42,660 nucleotides of DNA, taken from the NCBI GenBank assembly GCA_964436315.1, contig CAYTCZ010000017.1, positions 1-42,660 on the forward strand, in the 5' to 3' direction. Below, piece after piece: positions 1-9,300 of the stretch. Every line of letters begins with the position of its first letter. Position 1 is the stretch's first letter. Position numbers and translations under genes: made by a program. The stretch is from CAYTCZ01 sp964436315 (GTDB taxonomy: Bacteria; Actinomycetota; Thermoleophilia; Gaiellales; Gaiellaceae). The notes under the pieces were generated by a model that worked only from the letters and a program-made list of their open reading frames with translations, had not been told where the DNA came from and made no database searches.

Positions 1-46
1 CCTCACACGCGGGAGGTCGCTGGTTCGATCCCAGCTGCGCCCACCA
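1..46 (+). tRNA. tRNA-Val(CAC), 5'-truncated by the window edge
   Basis: Only the 3' part is present. The T-arm is a 5-bp stem (19-23 with 31-35) closing a 7-base TTCGATC loop. It is followed by the acceptor strand TGCGCCC (36-42), discriminator A43 and an encoded CCA (44-46). Numbering back from the T-stem gives variable loop AGGTC (14-18), anticodon stem GCGGG (9-13) and loop CTCACAC (2-8), with U33 before CAC at 4-6. CAC reads valine GTG codons. The D-arm and 5' acceptor strand lie outside the window. Confidence 0.88.
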
Positions 47-47
47 A

Positions 48-73
48 GAAAGGCCCTGGTAACGGGGTCTTTC
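48..73 (+). terminator. Hairpin just downstream of the tRNA
   Basis: GAAAGGCCC (48-56) pairs with GGGGTCTTTC-type sequence (65-73), giving about nine pairs including one G-T, around an 8-base loop. A moderately T-rich stretch (TGTTTCCT) follows. Position directly after the CCA end suggests it terminates the tRNA transcript. The T tract is imperfect. Confidence 0.55.
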
Positions 74-315
74 TGTTTCCTAAGCCGAAAACGCCAAAGG
101 TCTAGTGCCAGCGGAACTGCCAGCGTTTAGTGGGTTCGGCCTTCTCCCACTCCTCCATCTCCCGAGTGAGGCCATCGAGAAGCTCGTCGCACGGACTTAC
201 TTGCCCTGGAGCGAGCCTGCCGTGAAAACATCTACGAGCGTCTGCGCGGCAATCCCGGCTGCGGTAAAGCAGCAAGACATACGATCGCGCTCACAATCAG
301 AGCCCACTGCGGCTT

Positions 316-747
316 GTGCTCGCTGCCGCGCTCTCGCTCGTTGTCGCGGGCGTGGCCCAGGCGACGATTCACGCCGTCAACTCGTCGGAGTGTGCCGCAC
401 CGCCGGCGGACGGGACGTCGGCCGATACGCAGAATCCACCGGGTGTCTCCGACCCGAGCAAGTCGAACTTTCTAGCTCCGCTCGGCAGCGTCGGTGCTAG
501 CGGCGGTGCCTCGGTGCACGGCGACTGGGGAGACGAAAACTGTCTGTTCCCCGAGTTGCCTGATCGCTCCAGCGCTTACGTGCGAGAAGCTGAGGACGCT
601 TCGGCAGTGGCAGCGATCGAGATTCCTCCGCGTGCCTTCTGCGTCAACGTCACCCGCACCTTGTCGGAGGCGAGTTCGAGCGCCTCTGCGACGTCATCGC
701 GGATCTTGACGGCGAGCGCCTCGCAGAAGTGCCCTTCGTTTCGGTAG
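316..747 (+). CDS. Possible secreted-protein fragment (weak)
   Basis: A GTG-started reading frame opens with a signal-peptide-like segment (LAAALSLVVAGVAQA). A Ser/Gly/Pro-rich stretch with two cysteines follows. The frame is already open from 268, and those extra codons would supply the positive n-region, but no conventional start lies there. The last 57 codons run antisense through the 3' end of queF (576-983), so the true 3' end is doubtful. It may be the 5' remnant of a secreted protein or chance. No family is recognised. The rest of 74-575 shows no other convincing gene. Confidence 0.22.
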   Translation: MLAAALSLVVAGVAQATIHAVNSSECAAPPADGTSADTQNPPGVSDPSKSNFLAPLGSVGASGGASVHGDWGDENCLFPELPDRSSAYVREAEDASAVAAIEIPPRAFCVNVTRTLSEASSSASATSSRILTASASQKCPSFR

Positions 748-983
748 CCGGCCAGGTAGAGCTTGAGCGACTTCGATTCGAGGCAAAGCTTCTCGGGCCA
801 GTACTCGATGACTGCGACGTAGAGGTCGGGCTGGGCGGTGACAGGACAGACGGCCGTCAACTCGTCACTCCTCATCTCGACATGGGAGACGCCCGGATTG
901 GCAAATGTCTCGAGGCCCGCGTAGCGATCCGAGCCTGGCTGCCCGAGCGCCACGAACTCTGTTGAACGCGACCCTTGCTCCAT
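576..983 (-). CDS. queF: NADPH-dependent 7-cyano-7-deazaguanine reductase QueF
   Basis: QueF reduces preQ0 to preQ1 with NADPH in the queuosine tRNA-modification pathway and acts in the cytosol. The 135-residue protein has the unimodular layout. The catalytic segment CPVTAQPD carries the thioimide-forming Cys46 and general acid Asp53. The QueF signature ESKSLKLYLAGYR (69-81) is complete, and Glu88 sits at the substrate-binding position. A PRGGI-like motif (ARGGISI) lies near the C-terminus. ATG at 983 was chosen because longer versions overlap the divergent transporter gene, whose start is only 25 bp away. No good ribosome site precedes it. Next to a putative precursor transporter, it probably serves preQ0 salvage; no de novo queCDE genes are visible here. 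Confidence 0.9.
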   Translation of the reverse strand: MEQGSRSTEFVALGQPGSDRYAGLETFANPGVSHVEMRSDELTAVCPVTAQPDLYVAVIEYWPEKLCLESKSLKLYLAGYRNEGHFCEALAVKIRDDVAEALELASDKVRVTLTQKARGGISIAATAEASSASRT

Positions 984-1008
984 ACGCCGTACTGTAGGTG
1001 TTGCGCTG

Positions 1009-1542
1009 ATGATCGGAAGCAGCAGAACGAACCTCGTTCGGGCAAGCGGCGGCATCGCCTTTGCCTGCTTCGTCCTCACTGTCTATGCAGCCAACTGGGC
1101 GATCGAGACGTTCGGGGTTGTGCCGGTCGGTTTCGGCCTAGTTGCGCCAGCGGGTGTCTACTTCGCAGGGCTCGCCTTCACGTTTCGGGATGTCCTCCAG
1201 CACGCCTGGGGTCGGCTGCCAGTGGTCGTCGCCATCGTGCTCGGGGCAGGACTCTCCTACCTGATCGCTCCGGCGTTTGCCCTCGCGAGTGGAACGGCCT
1301 TCCTCGTCTCCGAACTCGCGGACTTCTCTGTCTACACGCCGCTGCGTGAACGAAGCTGGACTGGGGCAGTTCTCGCCTCGAACGCCGTCGGTCTCGTCGT
1401 CGATTCGGCCCTCTTCCTCTGGCTTGCCTTCGGCAGCCTCGAGTTCCTTGAAGGCCAGATCGTCGGCAAGGCATGGATGACGCTTGCGGCGATCACCGTC
1501 CTTCGCCTCGTCAGGAGGACGACAAGGGTGGCGCTCGCATGA
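1009..1542 (+). CDS. VUT-family (YhhQ/DUF165-like) membrane transporter, probable queuosine precursor importer
   Basis: A 177-residue polytopic protein with about five to six hydrophobic segments. It carries features of the VUT family: an AN..P.G...AG.YFA.LAFT.RD block near residues 27-62 and an AFLVSELADFSVY block near 100. SN and VDS motifs follow (SNAVGLVVDSALF). E. coli YhhQ of this family transports preQ0/preQ1; transfer of that role here is inference, supported by the divergent queF. ATG 1009 has an AGGTG ribosome site eight bases upstream (996-1000). With only 25 bp between the two starts, the promoters must overlap the neighbouring coding sequences or leaders. Confidence 0.75.
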   Translation: MIGSSRTNLVRASGGIAFACFVLTVYAANWAIETFGVVPVGFGLVAPAGVYFAGLAFTFRDVLQHAWGRLPVVVAIVLGAGLSYLIAPAFALASGTAFLVSELADFSVYTPLRERSWTGAVLASNAVGLVVDSALFLWLAFGSLEFLEGQIVGKAWMTLAAITVLRLVRRTTRVALA

Positions 1543-1613
1543 TGACGGAGCCGGCGCCGTCGTCCCAGTCCGAGCGGAGGCTGCTTCGCGAGCAGGTCCA
1601 CGCCGAGGGTTAG
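1539..1613 (+). CDS. 24-residue ORF overlapping the transporter stop
   Basis: ATG at 1539 overlaps the transporter stop in an ATGA arrangement, so ribosomes could reinitiate. The product starts MMTEPAPSSQSERRLLRE and is hydrophilic and charged. It could be a short coupled peptide or the N-terminal stub of a lost gene, because it runs into the convergent formylglycine-generating enzyme gene ten bases later. No homology is recognised. Confidence 0.25.
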   Translation: MMTEPAPSSQSERRLLREQVHAEG

Positions 1614-1622
1614 GCCGTCGAG

Positions 1623-2603
1623 TCAGAACCCAGCACTGACGTCTGGCGGGCGCGAGACACAGCGGAAGCCGACGTGGCTCATCCCGGTGTCGATCATCTG
1701 CGGCCGGCGGGCGGACGGTCGGTAGCGCTGACAGTAGTTATCGGCGCAGAGGAATGAACCACCCTTGATCACGCGCCGCGGGATTCGGAACTGAGGAAGG
1801 GCGGGGTCATAGCTCTCCTCCTCGGTTCCGCCGCGGTGCTTACGCGGAACGCAGCACGGCCGCTCGTCGGCTCCTGGAGGCTGCGCCGCGTACCAGTCGG
1901 TCGTCCACTCCCAGACATTTCCCGCCATGTCGTAGAGGCCGTAGCCGTTCGGGGGGAACGAGCCGACCGGAGCCGTCGTCTCGAACCCATCGTCGAGCGT
2001 GTTTCGCCAGGGGAACTCGCCCTGCCACCAGTTCGCCAGGATCTCACCGTCCGGGAACTGCTCGTCGCCCCACGTGAAGATCGTTGCATCGAGGCCCCCT
2101 CTCGCAGCCAGCTCCCACTCCGCCTCGGTCGGGATCTCCTTGCCTGCCCAGGTCGCGTAGGCCGCGGCGTCCTCGAAGGCGACGTGAACGACCGGGTGCT
2201 CGGCCCGGCCGTCGAGCGAGCTGCCGGGGCCTTCGGGGAGTCGCCAGCTCGCCCTCGGCGTCCATGACCACCACTGCTCCAGCCGTCCGAGGTCCACCGG
2301 GCCGTCGGTCTTGTGAAAGACGAGGGAGCCGGGAACAAGATTCTCCGGCGGTGCCCCGGGGAAGTCGGCAGGGTCTGGTGGCCGTTCGGCGACCGTCACG
2401 TAGCCGGTGTCGTCGACGAATGTCGCGAACTGCCCGTTCGTGACGGTGCAGACGTCCATCCAGAACCCATCGACAGCTACCTCGTGGACGGGCCGCTCCT
2501 CCGGGTAGTGGCGGTCCGAGCCCATGCGGAACGTCGCAGCCGGAATCCAGACCATGTCAGAGCGGCCCCGGGACTCCGGGACGGGGGGCACGTCGGCTTC
2601 CAT
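1623..2603 (-). CDS. Formylglycine-generating enzyme (sulfatase-modifying factor)
   Basis: This enzyme oxidises the cysteine of a sulfatase active-site motif to formylglycine using O2 and copper. The 326-residue protein spans the FGE-sulfatase domain from MVWIPAATFRMGSD (17-30) through WAGKEIPTEAEWELAARGG and DMAGNVWEWTTDWY. The hallmark GGSFLCADNYCQRYR is present with the copper-binding pair Cys286 and Cys291, which separates true FGE from inactive paralogs. ATG 2603 gives a start just after the sulfatase stop (20-base spacer). Longer frames only read into the sulfatase. It is the second gene of a two-gene operon with its likely client. Confidence 0.92.
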   Translation of the reverse strand: MEADVPPVPESRGRSDMVWIPAATFRMGSDRHYPEERPVHEVAVDGFWMDVCTVTNGQFATFVDDTGYVTVAERPPDPADFPGAPPENLVPGSLVFHKTDGPVDLGRLEQWWSWTPRASWRLPEGPGSSLDGRAEHPVVHVAFEDAAAYATWAGKEIPTEAEWELAARGGLDATIFTWGDEQFPDGEILANWWQGEFPWRNTLDDGFETTAPVGSFPPNGYGLYDMAGNVWEWTTDWYAAQPPGADERPCCVPRKHRGGTEEESYDPALPQFRIPRRVIKGGSFLCADNYCQRYRPSARRPQMIDTGMSHVGFRCVSRPPDVSAGF

Positions 2604-2623
2604 TGAGTTGCTTCTTCGGCCGG

Positions 2624-4138
2624 CTAGTTTCCCTGGCGACTGGCCGCCGCCTTGAGCGCGGCCGTCGCCAGAGCCTGAGGGTTGAACCCCGGTGGCTTTT
2701 GACGGGGTGGGAACGGTTTGAACGTCTCCACGTGCTGCTTGAGGATGTAGGCAGACGGCTGGAGCGTCCACAGCTTCTCGCCCGCGTATAGCGGATATCC
2801 CGGCGCGTCCATGTGCTCCTCGAAGGGATCGGATCGGAGGTTCACGGGCCGCGGAAACGTCGGCTCGATCAGCTGGCCTTCGAACCAGTCGTCCTTCGTC
2901 GCGAAGTGGATCTTCCAGTCGTTGTATCGGAGGGCGTAGAGCTCTCGCTCTCCGTAGTAGAAGAACTCATGACGGGGTGACTCGTCGGTCTCGCGCTTCA
3001 GGTACGGAAGTAGGTTGTAACCGTCGAGATGCACCCGGAACTTCTTGTCGCCGGTCTCGTATCCCTCGAGCAGCTGCTCCTTGACGCCCGGAATGCCGGC
3101 CGCCGCCAGAACTGTCGGGAGAACGTCTTGCAGCGAGACGATCCCATTGAGCACCTGGCCCGCGGGGATTCTCCCCGGCCAGCGGATCAGGAAGGGCACC
3201 CGGAAGCCTCCCTCCCAGCCGAGGCCCTTCTCGCCGCGGAACGGGGACGTGCCGCCGTCCGGCCAACTGAACTTCTCGGCACCGTTGTCGGTCGTGAAGA
3301 TGACGATCGTCTCGTCGGCTATACCGAGCTGATCCAGCTCGCCGAGGAGTTCTCCGACGACCCAGTCGAGCTCCTGCATCCCGTCCGCGTAAAGGCCGAA
3401 CCTCGTCCTGTCGCGCCAACGTCTCGCCAGACGCGTCCAGACGTGCATGCGGGTCGTGTTGTGCCAGAGGAAGAAGGGCCGCCGCCCGCGAACTGCGCGG
3501 CCCATGAAGTCAATTGACCGTTCGAGGAATTCCTTCTCGACCGTCTCCATCCGTTTGCGGGTTAGAGGCCCTGTGTCTTTGATGGTCTGCTTCCCGACCC
3601 GTCCGAAACGTGCATCCACCTTTGCGCTGTCCTTGTTCGTGGCTTTGGTCTGAAGCACTCCTCGCGGGCCGAAGAGTTCGTCGAAACCCGGAAGGTGATG
3701 CGGGTAGTCGGGCTGCTCCGGCTCCTCCTCCGCGTTCAGGTGGTAGAGGTTCCCGAAGAACTCGTCGAACCCGTGCACGGTCGGGAGGTACTCGTTCCGG
3801 TCGCCGAGGTGATTCTTGCCGACCTGCGCGGTGCGATAGCCCTCGGGCTTCAAGAGTTCGGCGATCGTGGGGTCCTCGGGTTGAATCCCCTGCTTGGCAC
3901 CCGGTATCCCGACGGTGGTGAGTCCCGTCCGCATCGGAATCTGGCCGGTGATGAAGGCGGCGCGCCCTGCAGTACAACTTGCTTCTCCGTAGCAGTCGGT
4001 CAGGAGCGCCCCCTCCTCGGCGATTCGATCGATGTTGGGCGTTTCACAGCCCATGATTCCCCGGTGGTAGGCGCCGACATCGAACCAGCCGATGTCATCA
4101 GCCATGATCGCGAGGACGTTGGGTCTATCCGCTGCCAT
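2624..4138 (-). CDS. Type I arylsulfatase
   Basis: A 504-residue sulfatase that hydrolyses sulfate esters. Metal ligands Asp14-Asp15 sit in MADDIGWFD. The modification motif is C55-T-A-G-R59, a CxAxR variant of the CxPSR consensus, where Cys55 would become formylglycine. Other landmarks are GKNHLGD (active-site Lys/His), a TTDNG metal motif in the middle and WEGGFRVPFLIRWPG. No signal peptide is visible, so a cytoplasmic enzyme is likely. ATG 4138 has a strong AGGAGG ribosome site eight bases upstream. The next gene downstream encodes the matching formylglycine-generating enzyme. The natural substrate cannot be read from sequence. Confidence 0.92.
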   Translation of the reverse strand: MAADRPNVLAIMADDIGWFDVGAYHRGIMGCETPNIDRIAEEGALLTDCYGEASCTAGRAAFITGQIPMRTGLTTVGIPGAKQGIQPEDPTIAELLKPEGYRTAQVGKNHLGDRNEYLPTVHGFDEFFGNLYHLNAEEEPEQPDYPHHLPGFDELFGPRGVLQTKATNKDSAKVDARFGRVGKQTIKDTGPLTRKRMETVEKEFLERSIDFMGRAVRGRRPFFLWHNTTRMHVWTRLARRWRDRTRFGLYADGMQELDWVVGELLGELDQLGIADETIVIFTTDNGAEKFSWPDGGTSPFRGEKGLGWEGGFRVPFLIRWPGRIPAGQVLNGIVSLQDVLPTVLAAAGIPGVKEQLLEGYETGDKKFRVHLDGYNLLPYLKRETDESPRHEFFYYGERELYALRYNDWKIHFATKDDWFEGQLIEPTFPRPVNLRSDPFEEHMDAPGYPLYAGEKLWTLQPSAYILKQHVETFKPFPPRQKPPGFNPQALATAALKAAASRQGN

Positions 4139-4195
4139 CTCTGGCTCCTCCTGACGTCACGCTCGCTGGAAGCCGGAAGCCTATCCGAGGCAACT

Positions 4196-4354
4196 GTGAC
4201 GGCATCAGCTGCCGGAGGGGCCCTCGCCGGCGCATTGATGGGCGTTGGTCTCGGCATCAACAAGCACAGGCTCGCGGCCTGGCTCTCCGTCGGCCTGACC
4301 GTCTACATCTTTCTCTACACGGCCCTCATCGGCTTCACGGTCGCGAAGACCTAA
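4196..4354 (+). CDS. Small two-helix membrane protein
   Basis: A 52-residue protein started by GTG at 4196 with GAGG five bases upstream. Two hydrophobic stretches (AGGALAGALMGVGLGI and AAWLSVGLTVYIFLYTALIGF) flank a short basic NKHR loop. No family is recognised. It is divergent from the sulfatase (57 bp) and 26 bases upstream of another membrane gene, which suggests a small operon. Confidence 0.5.
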   Translation: MTASAAGGALAGALMGVGLGINKHRLAAWLSVGLTVYIFLYTALIGFTVAKT

Positions 4355-4380
4355 CCTGGAGGCCGTCCGAGGCAGGTACC

Positions 4381-4805
4381 GTGCTCGCCGCAGTCGACGC
4401 CATCTCCCTGAACGCTGCATTCTGGATCGCCATCGGCTACGCGCTGGATCGTGTCGCCCTGATCGGGGTCGTCCTGATCTTCTGGATCGTCCCGGTCATT
4501 CTCGAGGCTCTGACCGAAGGCGACGGGCTTCTGGAAATCGACTTCTCGAAGATCTCCCATCCCTACCTTCTCATCGGTGGCTTCGTCGCCTTCGACGCCG
4601 TCATTCCACTGCTTATCGTGGGCGGTCGCTTTGTCCCCGGGACGCGGTTCTCCGGATCGGGACGGCGCTCAGCGATTACCCGCTGGTTTCGATCCTCATT
4701 TCTGCCGCGTTTACGGGGGTCATTGTCTCGATCATGTTCTTCGTGATGAAGAGACGATGGGAGCAGGCGAAGGCAAGCCAGGGTACAGCCGAGGCCTTCG
4801 CCTAG
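4381..4805 (+). pseudogene. Membrane protein gene with a single-base frameshift
   Basis: The GTG-started frame encodes two to three transmembrane segments (LNAAFWIAIGYALDRVALIG, VVLIFWIVPVILEAL, YLLIGGFVAFDAVIPLLIVGG). It turns nonsensical after about 4640. The neighbouring frame then continues plausibly with ALSDYPLVSILISAAFTG, a further helix, and a basic tail to the stop at 4803-4805. One base missing in the CCCCGGG run (4635-4641) would join the two. This may be an assembly error or a real lesion. Its stop overlaps the stop of the convergent cupin gene in a shared CTAG. Function unknown. Confidence 0.55.
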
Positions 4806-5134
4806 GTTTCGGATGAATAGTGGTCCGGCGCCGGCCACGGGGCAAGCAGGATGAGGATCTTCGCCCCGTCGTCACTTCGAACCGAATGGCGTTCTGCCGG
4901 ATCGAAGACGACCAGCGTTCCGGTCGGGCCGTCGATCTCTCCGTCGCCCGTAGAGAAGTTGACCGAGCCGTCGACGACGACGACCCAGGCCTGCTCCCTG
5001 ACTTGATGGTCACCGAGTTCCTGCCCGGGCTCGAGTCCGATCAGAATCGCTCGCGCAGAATCCTGCGACTCGAGCACCACTGGCGACGTCTTACCGCCAG
5101 GCGTGTCAACTTCGGGGAGCCTCCAAGTCTTCAT
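4802..5134 (-). CDS. Small cupin-domain protein
   Basis: A 110-residue single-domain cupin. The first motif region is LEPGQELGDHQVREQAWVVVVDGSVNF and the second is GTLVVFDPAERHSVRS, with a terminal beta strand ILILLAPW. The first motif has H and E in the HxxxExxxV spacing typical of metal-binding cupins, and the second supplies a histidine, so a metal site is plausible. ATG 5134 begins MKTWRLP; the open frame extends further upstream but without family resemblance. It is convergent with the preceding membrane gene and divergent (108 bp) from the molybdoenzyme gene. Ligand unknown. Confidence 0.75.
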   Translation of the reverse strand: MKTWRLPEVDTPGGKTSPVVLESQDSARAILIGLEPGQELGDHQVREQAWVVVVDGSVNFSTGDGEIDGPTGTLVVFDPAERHSVRSDDGAKILILLAPWPAPDHYSSET

Positions 5135-5242
5135 GGCCGACCAGTCTATGTCGTCAGCCGTGGAGCGCCGAGGTCGGCTCGCGATCGGCTGCTCGGCAAT
5201 AATCGCCGCGACGGATTGAATCGAACCGGAGCCCCGCGGCCC

Positions 5243-6277
5243 ATGTCCGCACAGACGAAACCAATTCGCCGCCTGGACGACCCGCTCAACGTTGAGACGC
5301 CACTCGATGCGCTCGCGGATCCCCTGACGCCGAACTCGCTCTTCTACATCCGAAACCACTTCGCCGTACCGTCAATCGATGCGGCCGACTGGCGACTCGT
5401 CGTCGGCGGGGCCGTCGTGCGTCCACTCGAGTTCACCCTCGACAACCTGCAGGGCCGACCCTCCAGGACGGAGATGGTCACACTCGAATGCGCCGGCAAT
5501 GCTCGGACCGCGATGGATCCAGTCCCGCCGGGTGTCCCCTGGGGCTTCGGAGCAGTCAGCACCGCACCGTTTACCGGCGTGTCGCTCGCTGAGATCCTCT
5601 GTGAGGCCGGTCTTGATCAAGGCGCTGTGGAGGTCGCCTTCCAGGGCGCCGACCAGGGGGAGATTGAGGGCGTGAGTGAGCGCTTTGTCAGAAGCCTTCC
5701 GGTCAAGGACGCTCTCGACCCGAGCGTCCTTCTCGCCTGGGCCATGAACGACGAGCCGCTCTCACCAGACCACGGACACCCGCTTCGGCTGATTGTGCCG
5801 CGGTGGTACGGAATGGCCTCGGTCAAGTGGCTCGTGAGAATCACCGTGCTCACAGCGCCCTTCGACGGGCATTTCCAGCGGGAATACGTGTACGCGACCG
5901 AGCCGGACGCTTCCGACGGCGTTCCCGTTACGAGAACCAAAGTTCGGGCGCTGATTGGGGTGCCGTCGCATCGCGCCGAGCTGAGGGCGGGCATGACCGA
6001 GATTATCGGGACTGCGTGGTCGGGCGACGGGGCCGTAACCGGAGTCCAGGTCAGTCTGGACGGCGGCTCCACGTGGACCGACGCCGATGTGGCCGAGGCG
6101 AACTCCGACTCCTCCGCCTGCCAGTGGCGTCTGACATGGTCAGCCGAGCCAGGTGCCTATGTGCTCGTCGCCCGCGCGACAGACGCGGCGGGAAACACGC
6201 AGCCAACTCGCGGAGTTGTAAATCTGCGCGGGTACGGCAACAACGCGGTACAGCGCGTCTCCGTCCTGGTTCGGTAA
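5243..6277 (+). CDS. Sulfite oxidase-family molybdopterin enzyme
   Basis: A 344-residue protein. The Oxidoreductase_molyb domain spans about residues 30-200 and carries the Mo-ligating Cys83 in TLECAGNAR. It also has the pterin-binding block GHPLRLIVPRWYGMASVKWL. A C-terminal Mo-co dimerisation domain of immunoglobulin type follows (about 220-344; VQVSLDGGSTW, WSAEPGAYVLVARATDAAGN). This is the architecture of sulfite oxidase and sulfite dehydrogenase catalytic subunits. No signal peptide, heme domain or membrane helix is present, so the electron acceptor is unclear. ATG 5243 was chosen because the longer open frame upstream runs antisense through the cupin gene. A CGGAG element lies about 12 bases before it. 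Confidence 0.88.
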   Translation: MSAQTKPIRRLDDPLNVETPLDALADPLTPNSLFYIRNHFAVPSIDAADWRLVVGGAVVRPLEFTLDNLQGRPSRTEMVTLECAGNARTAMDPVPPGVPWGFGAVSTAPFTGVSLAEILCEAGLDQGAVEVAFQGADQGEIEGVSERFVRSLPVKDALDPSVLLAWAMNDEPLSPDHGHPLRLIVPRWYGMASVKWLVRITVLTAPFDGHFQREYVYATEPDASDGVPVTRTKVRALIGVPSHRAELRAGMTEIIGTAWSGDGAVTGVQVSLDGGSTWTDADVAEANSDSSACQWRLTWSAEPGAYVLVARATDAAGNTQPTRGVVNLRGYGNNAVQRVSVLVR

Positions 6278-6317
6278 CCGGCCCTGCTAACGCCGTCCGC
6301 CTCGCTGCGATGCGACA

Positions 6318-9300
6318 ATGACGTCAATGGCAACGATCACTTGCGCGGTCTGCGGCCACGTCAACGCCGCCGATCAGAAATTCTGTGTGTCCTGCGGCTC
6401 CGGACTGGCAGTCCAGTGTCCGAACTGCGGCCACACGAATCCACCCGCCGCCCGATTCTGCGGAAACTGCGGCACTCAACTTGCCTCGGCTCCGGCCAGC
6501 CAGCCTGAAGAGGAGCGACGTCTCGTCACGGTTGTATTCGCCGACATCTCGGGATTCACGAGCCATTCGCGAGATCGTGATCCGGAGGAGGTCACCGCGA
6601 TGGTGGACGCCTGCATGGCGAAACTCAGCGAGATCGTGAGCCGGTACGGGGGAACGGTCGACAAAGTAATCGGCGACGCCTTGATGGCCGTCTTCGGTGC
6701 CCCGCTCGCACATGAAGACGATCCGGAACGGGCTGTGAGGGCTGCGCTCGAGATGCAGGCTTGTGCCGCAGAGGCTCTCGGCGGATTCGAGAACCTCGAG
6801 TTACGCGTCGGCGTCAACACGGGCGAGGTCATGTACGCACCCGTTGGACCTGCCAGAGATGCATTCACCGTGATGGGCGATACCGTGAATGTCGCCCAAC
6901 GGCTCCAGGCGGGCGCGGCGAGAGGTGGCGTCCTCGTGGGCGCAGAGAGTTTCCGCGCGACCGCGCCGGCCGTCCGCTACGGCGATCCCGTCGCAGTGGT
7001 CGTGAAGGATGGAGAAGCCCCGATTCAGGGCTGGCCGATACTCGAAGCGACTGATGCTCCCGGGGAGCGTCGCGGTTCGACCGGCCCGATGGTCGGACGA
7101 GACCGCGAACTGGCTCGGCTCCGCGACGCGTGGGAGCAGATCATCGCGGAGCGCCAGCCACAGCTGATCACGATCTTCGGTCCGCCGGGTATCGGAAAAA
7201 CGACGCTGGCAAGGGAGTTCGTCGATCGGGTCGAGGCCGACGGAGGCCGCGGCCTTGTCGGCCGTTCTCTCCCGTACGGCGAGAAGAGCGGCTACCGGGC
7301 TCTCGTCCACCAACTCCGCAAGCTCGCGGGAATCTTTGAGACTGACTCGGTCGACGAAGCTCGAAAGAAGCTTGATGGGGTGGTGACGGGGCTCGTCGAC
7401 TCCGAAACGTGTGCGCGACTCGCCGTGTTGGCCGGACTCTCAGACGAGGAGTCGATCGGGAGCCGCGACGCCATCTTCTACTCGGCGCGCCGGCTCGTCG
7501 AAGCGCTCGGTCGCGAACGGCCTACCGTACTCGTGTTCGAGGATGTCCACTGGGCAGACGTCAGTCTCCTCGACCTCGTTGAGGATCTCGCGGAAAAGCT
7601 CCGGGACGTTCCCGTGTTGATCCTCACGCTCGCTCGTCCTGAGCTTCGGGAGAGTCGCCCGAAATGGGGCGGTGGTCTCGAGACATACGCGTCGCTTCGT
7701 CTTGAACCGCTTGGGACTGAGGATGCAAAGCAACTCGTCAAGCGGCTCCTCGGAGACGCAGACCGCGAGGCCGTCTCGACGATCGTCGAACGCGCAGAGG
7801 GCAACCCGCTCTTCGCGGAGGAGCTCGTTGCCGCGGTCGAGGAGGGTCGCGCCACTAATGCCCGAGAACTTCCGACCTCCATCAAGGGAATCGTCGCCGC
7901 TCGTATCGATGCCCTTCCCGCTGACGAGCGAGTTGTCGTTCACAACGCCTCGGTTGTCGGGCGCACGTTTTGGCGCGGGCTACTCCAGTCCCTTGGCTCG
8001 AACGGCGCGAAGCTTGACGCGGCTATCGACGAGCTCCAGCGGCGCGACCTGATCCGGCAGAATCCGACCTCGATGGTCGAGGGTGACGAAGAGTTCTCCT
8101 TCAAGCACATGCTCATTCGGGACGTCGCGTACGAAACGCTTCCAAAGGCGAGGAGGCGCGAACGCCATGCGGCGGTGGCACGTTTCATCGAGCAGGCGTC
8201 GGGCGATCGAATCGCCGAGTCGGCCGCGACCCTCGCCCATCACTGGCAGCTGGCTGGCGATGAGGAGCAGGCGTTCGTGTACCTCGTTCAGGCGGCCAAG
8301 CAGGCGCATCGAACCGGCGCGAAGATCGAAGCTGTCTCGCTCCTCGAACAAGCGCTTGCCCTTCACTCGGTCGAGGATGAGTCAAGGCGGCGCAGCGTCC
8401 GCCTCCAGAGAGCAACGATTCTGGTCGAACTTGGCGACTTCGAGCCGGCGACCGCCGAACTCGACAAACTCCTGCAAGTCCTCGCAGGTCGGGAGCTTTT
8501 CGAGGCGATTCGCTCGCGAACGCTCGCCGCCAACTGGCAAATGCAGGTCACCGAATCGATGGAGTTCGGTGAGCGGGCCTTCGAGCTCGCCGAGGAGCTC
8601 GGTGGCGCCGACATCAAAGCCCTCGCGTTGGGCCTTCGAGCGTTCGCCACTGCGATGCTTGGACGAATCGATGAGGCCACCGAGCTCGACGAGCAGGCAC
8701 TTGGCATTTGGCCGAGAGGCGCTTATGAATCTGAACGCTCCGAGACCATGGCTTGGGCCGGAATCCATCAGTACTGGATAGGCAACTACGACCGAGCGAT
8801 CGAGCACTCACGCGCCGGCCACGAGCTCGGGCTAAAGCGTTCCAATGTCTATGGACTCGTTGCCGGCGGTTCTCATGAAGGTCTCGCCCTTGCGGGACTT
8901 GGACGACACGAAGAAGCGATCGCCGTTCTCGAGCAAACCGCCAGCGATGGACGCGAGCTCGAAGGGAAGCCGATCTTCACCTCACGGCTCGTGAATATCC
9001 TCGCGGGCACCTATCACGAGCTCTATGAGATCGACGAGGCCCGTCGCCTGAACGAAGAGGCCATCGAACTCGGGAACAGTGCGAGCTTCAGCGCGGCCGT
9101 GATGAGCGGGAGGATCGATCTTCTGTTCTCCGATCTCGTGCTCGGCGAGGTGGGATCAGCTGAAGCCGCCTGGCCCGCGCTGTGGGATGCGGCCGAGGCG
9201 AGCAAGGGTTGGCATCAATGGCTGTGGATGACGCGACTCGCGCGCGCGAAGGCTGAGATTGCCTTGGCGGCCGGTCGACTCGACGATGCACTGGACGCTG

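Noticed and set aside
1..575. tRNA 3' end as a phage or island attachment site
   Set aside because: No integrase, no second copy of the tRNA end and no mobile-element genes follow in the window.
4820..5242. N-terminal extension of the sulfite oxidase-like protein
   Set aside because: The upstream open frame is antisense to the cupin gene, and the family N-terminus matches the ATG at 5243.
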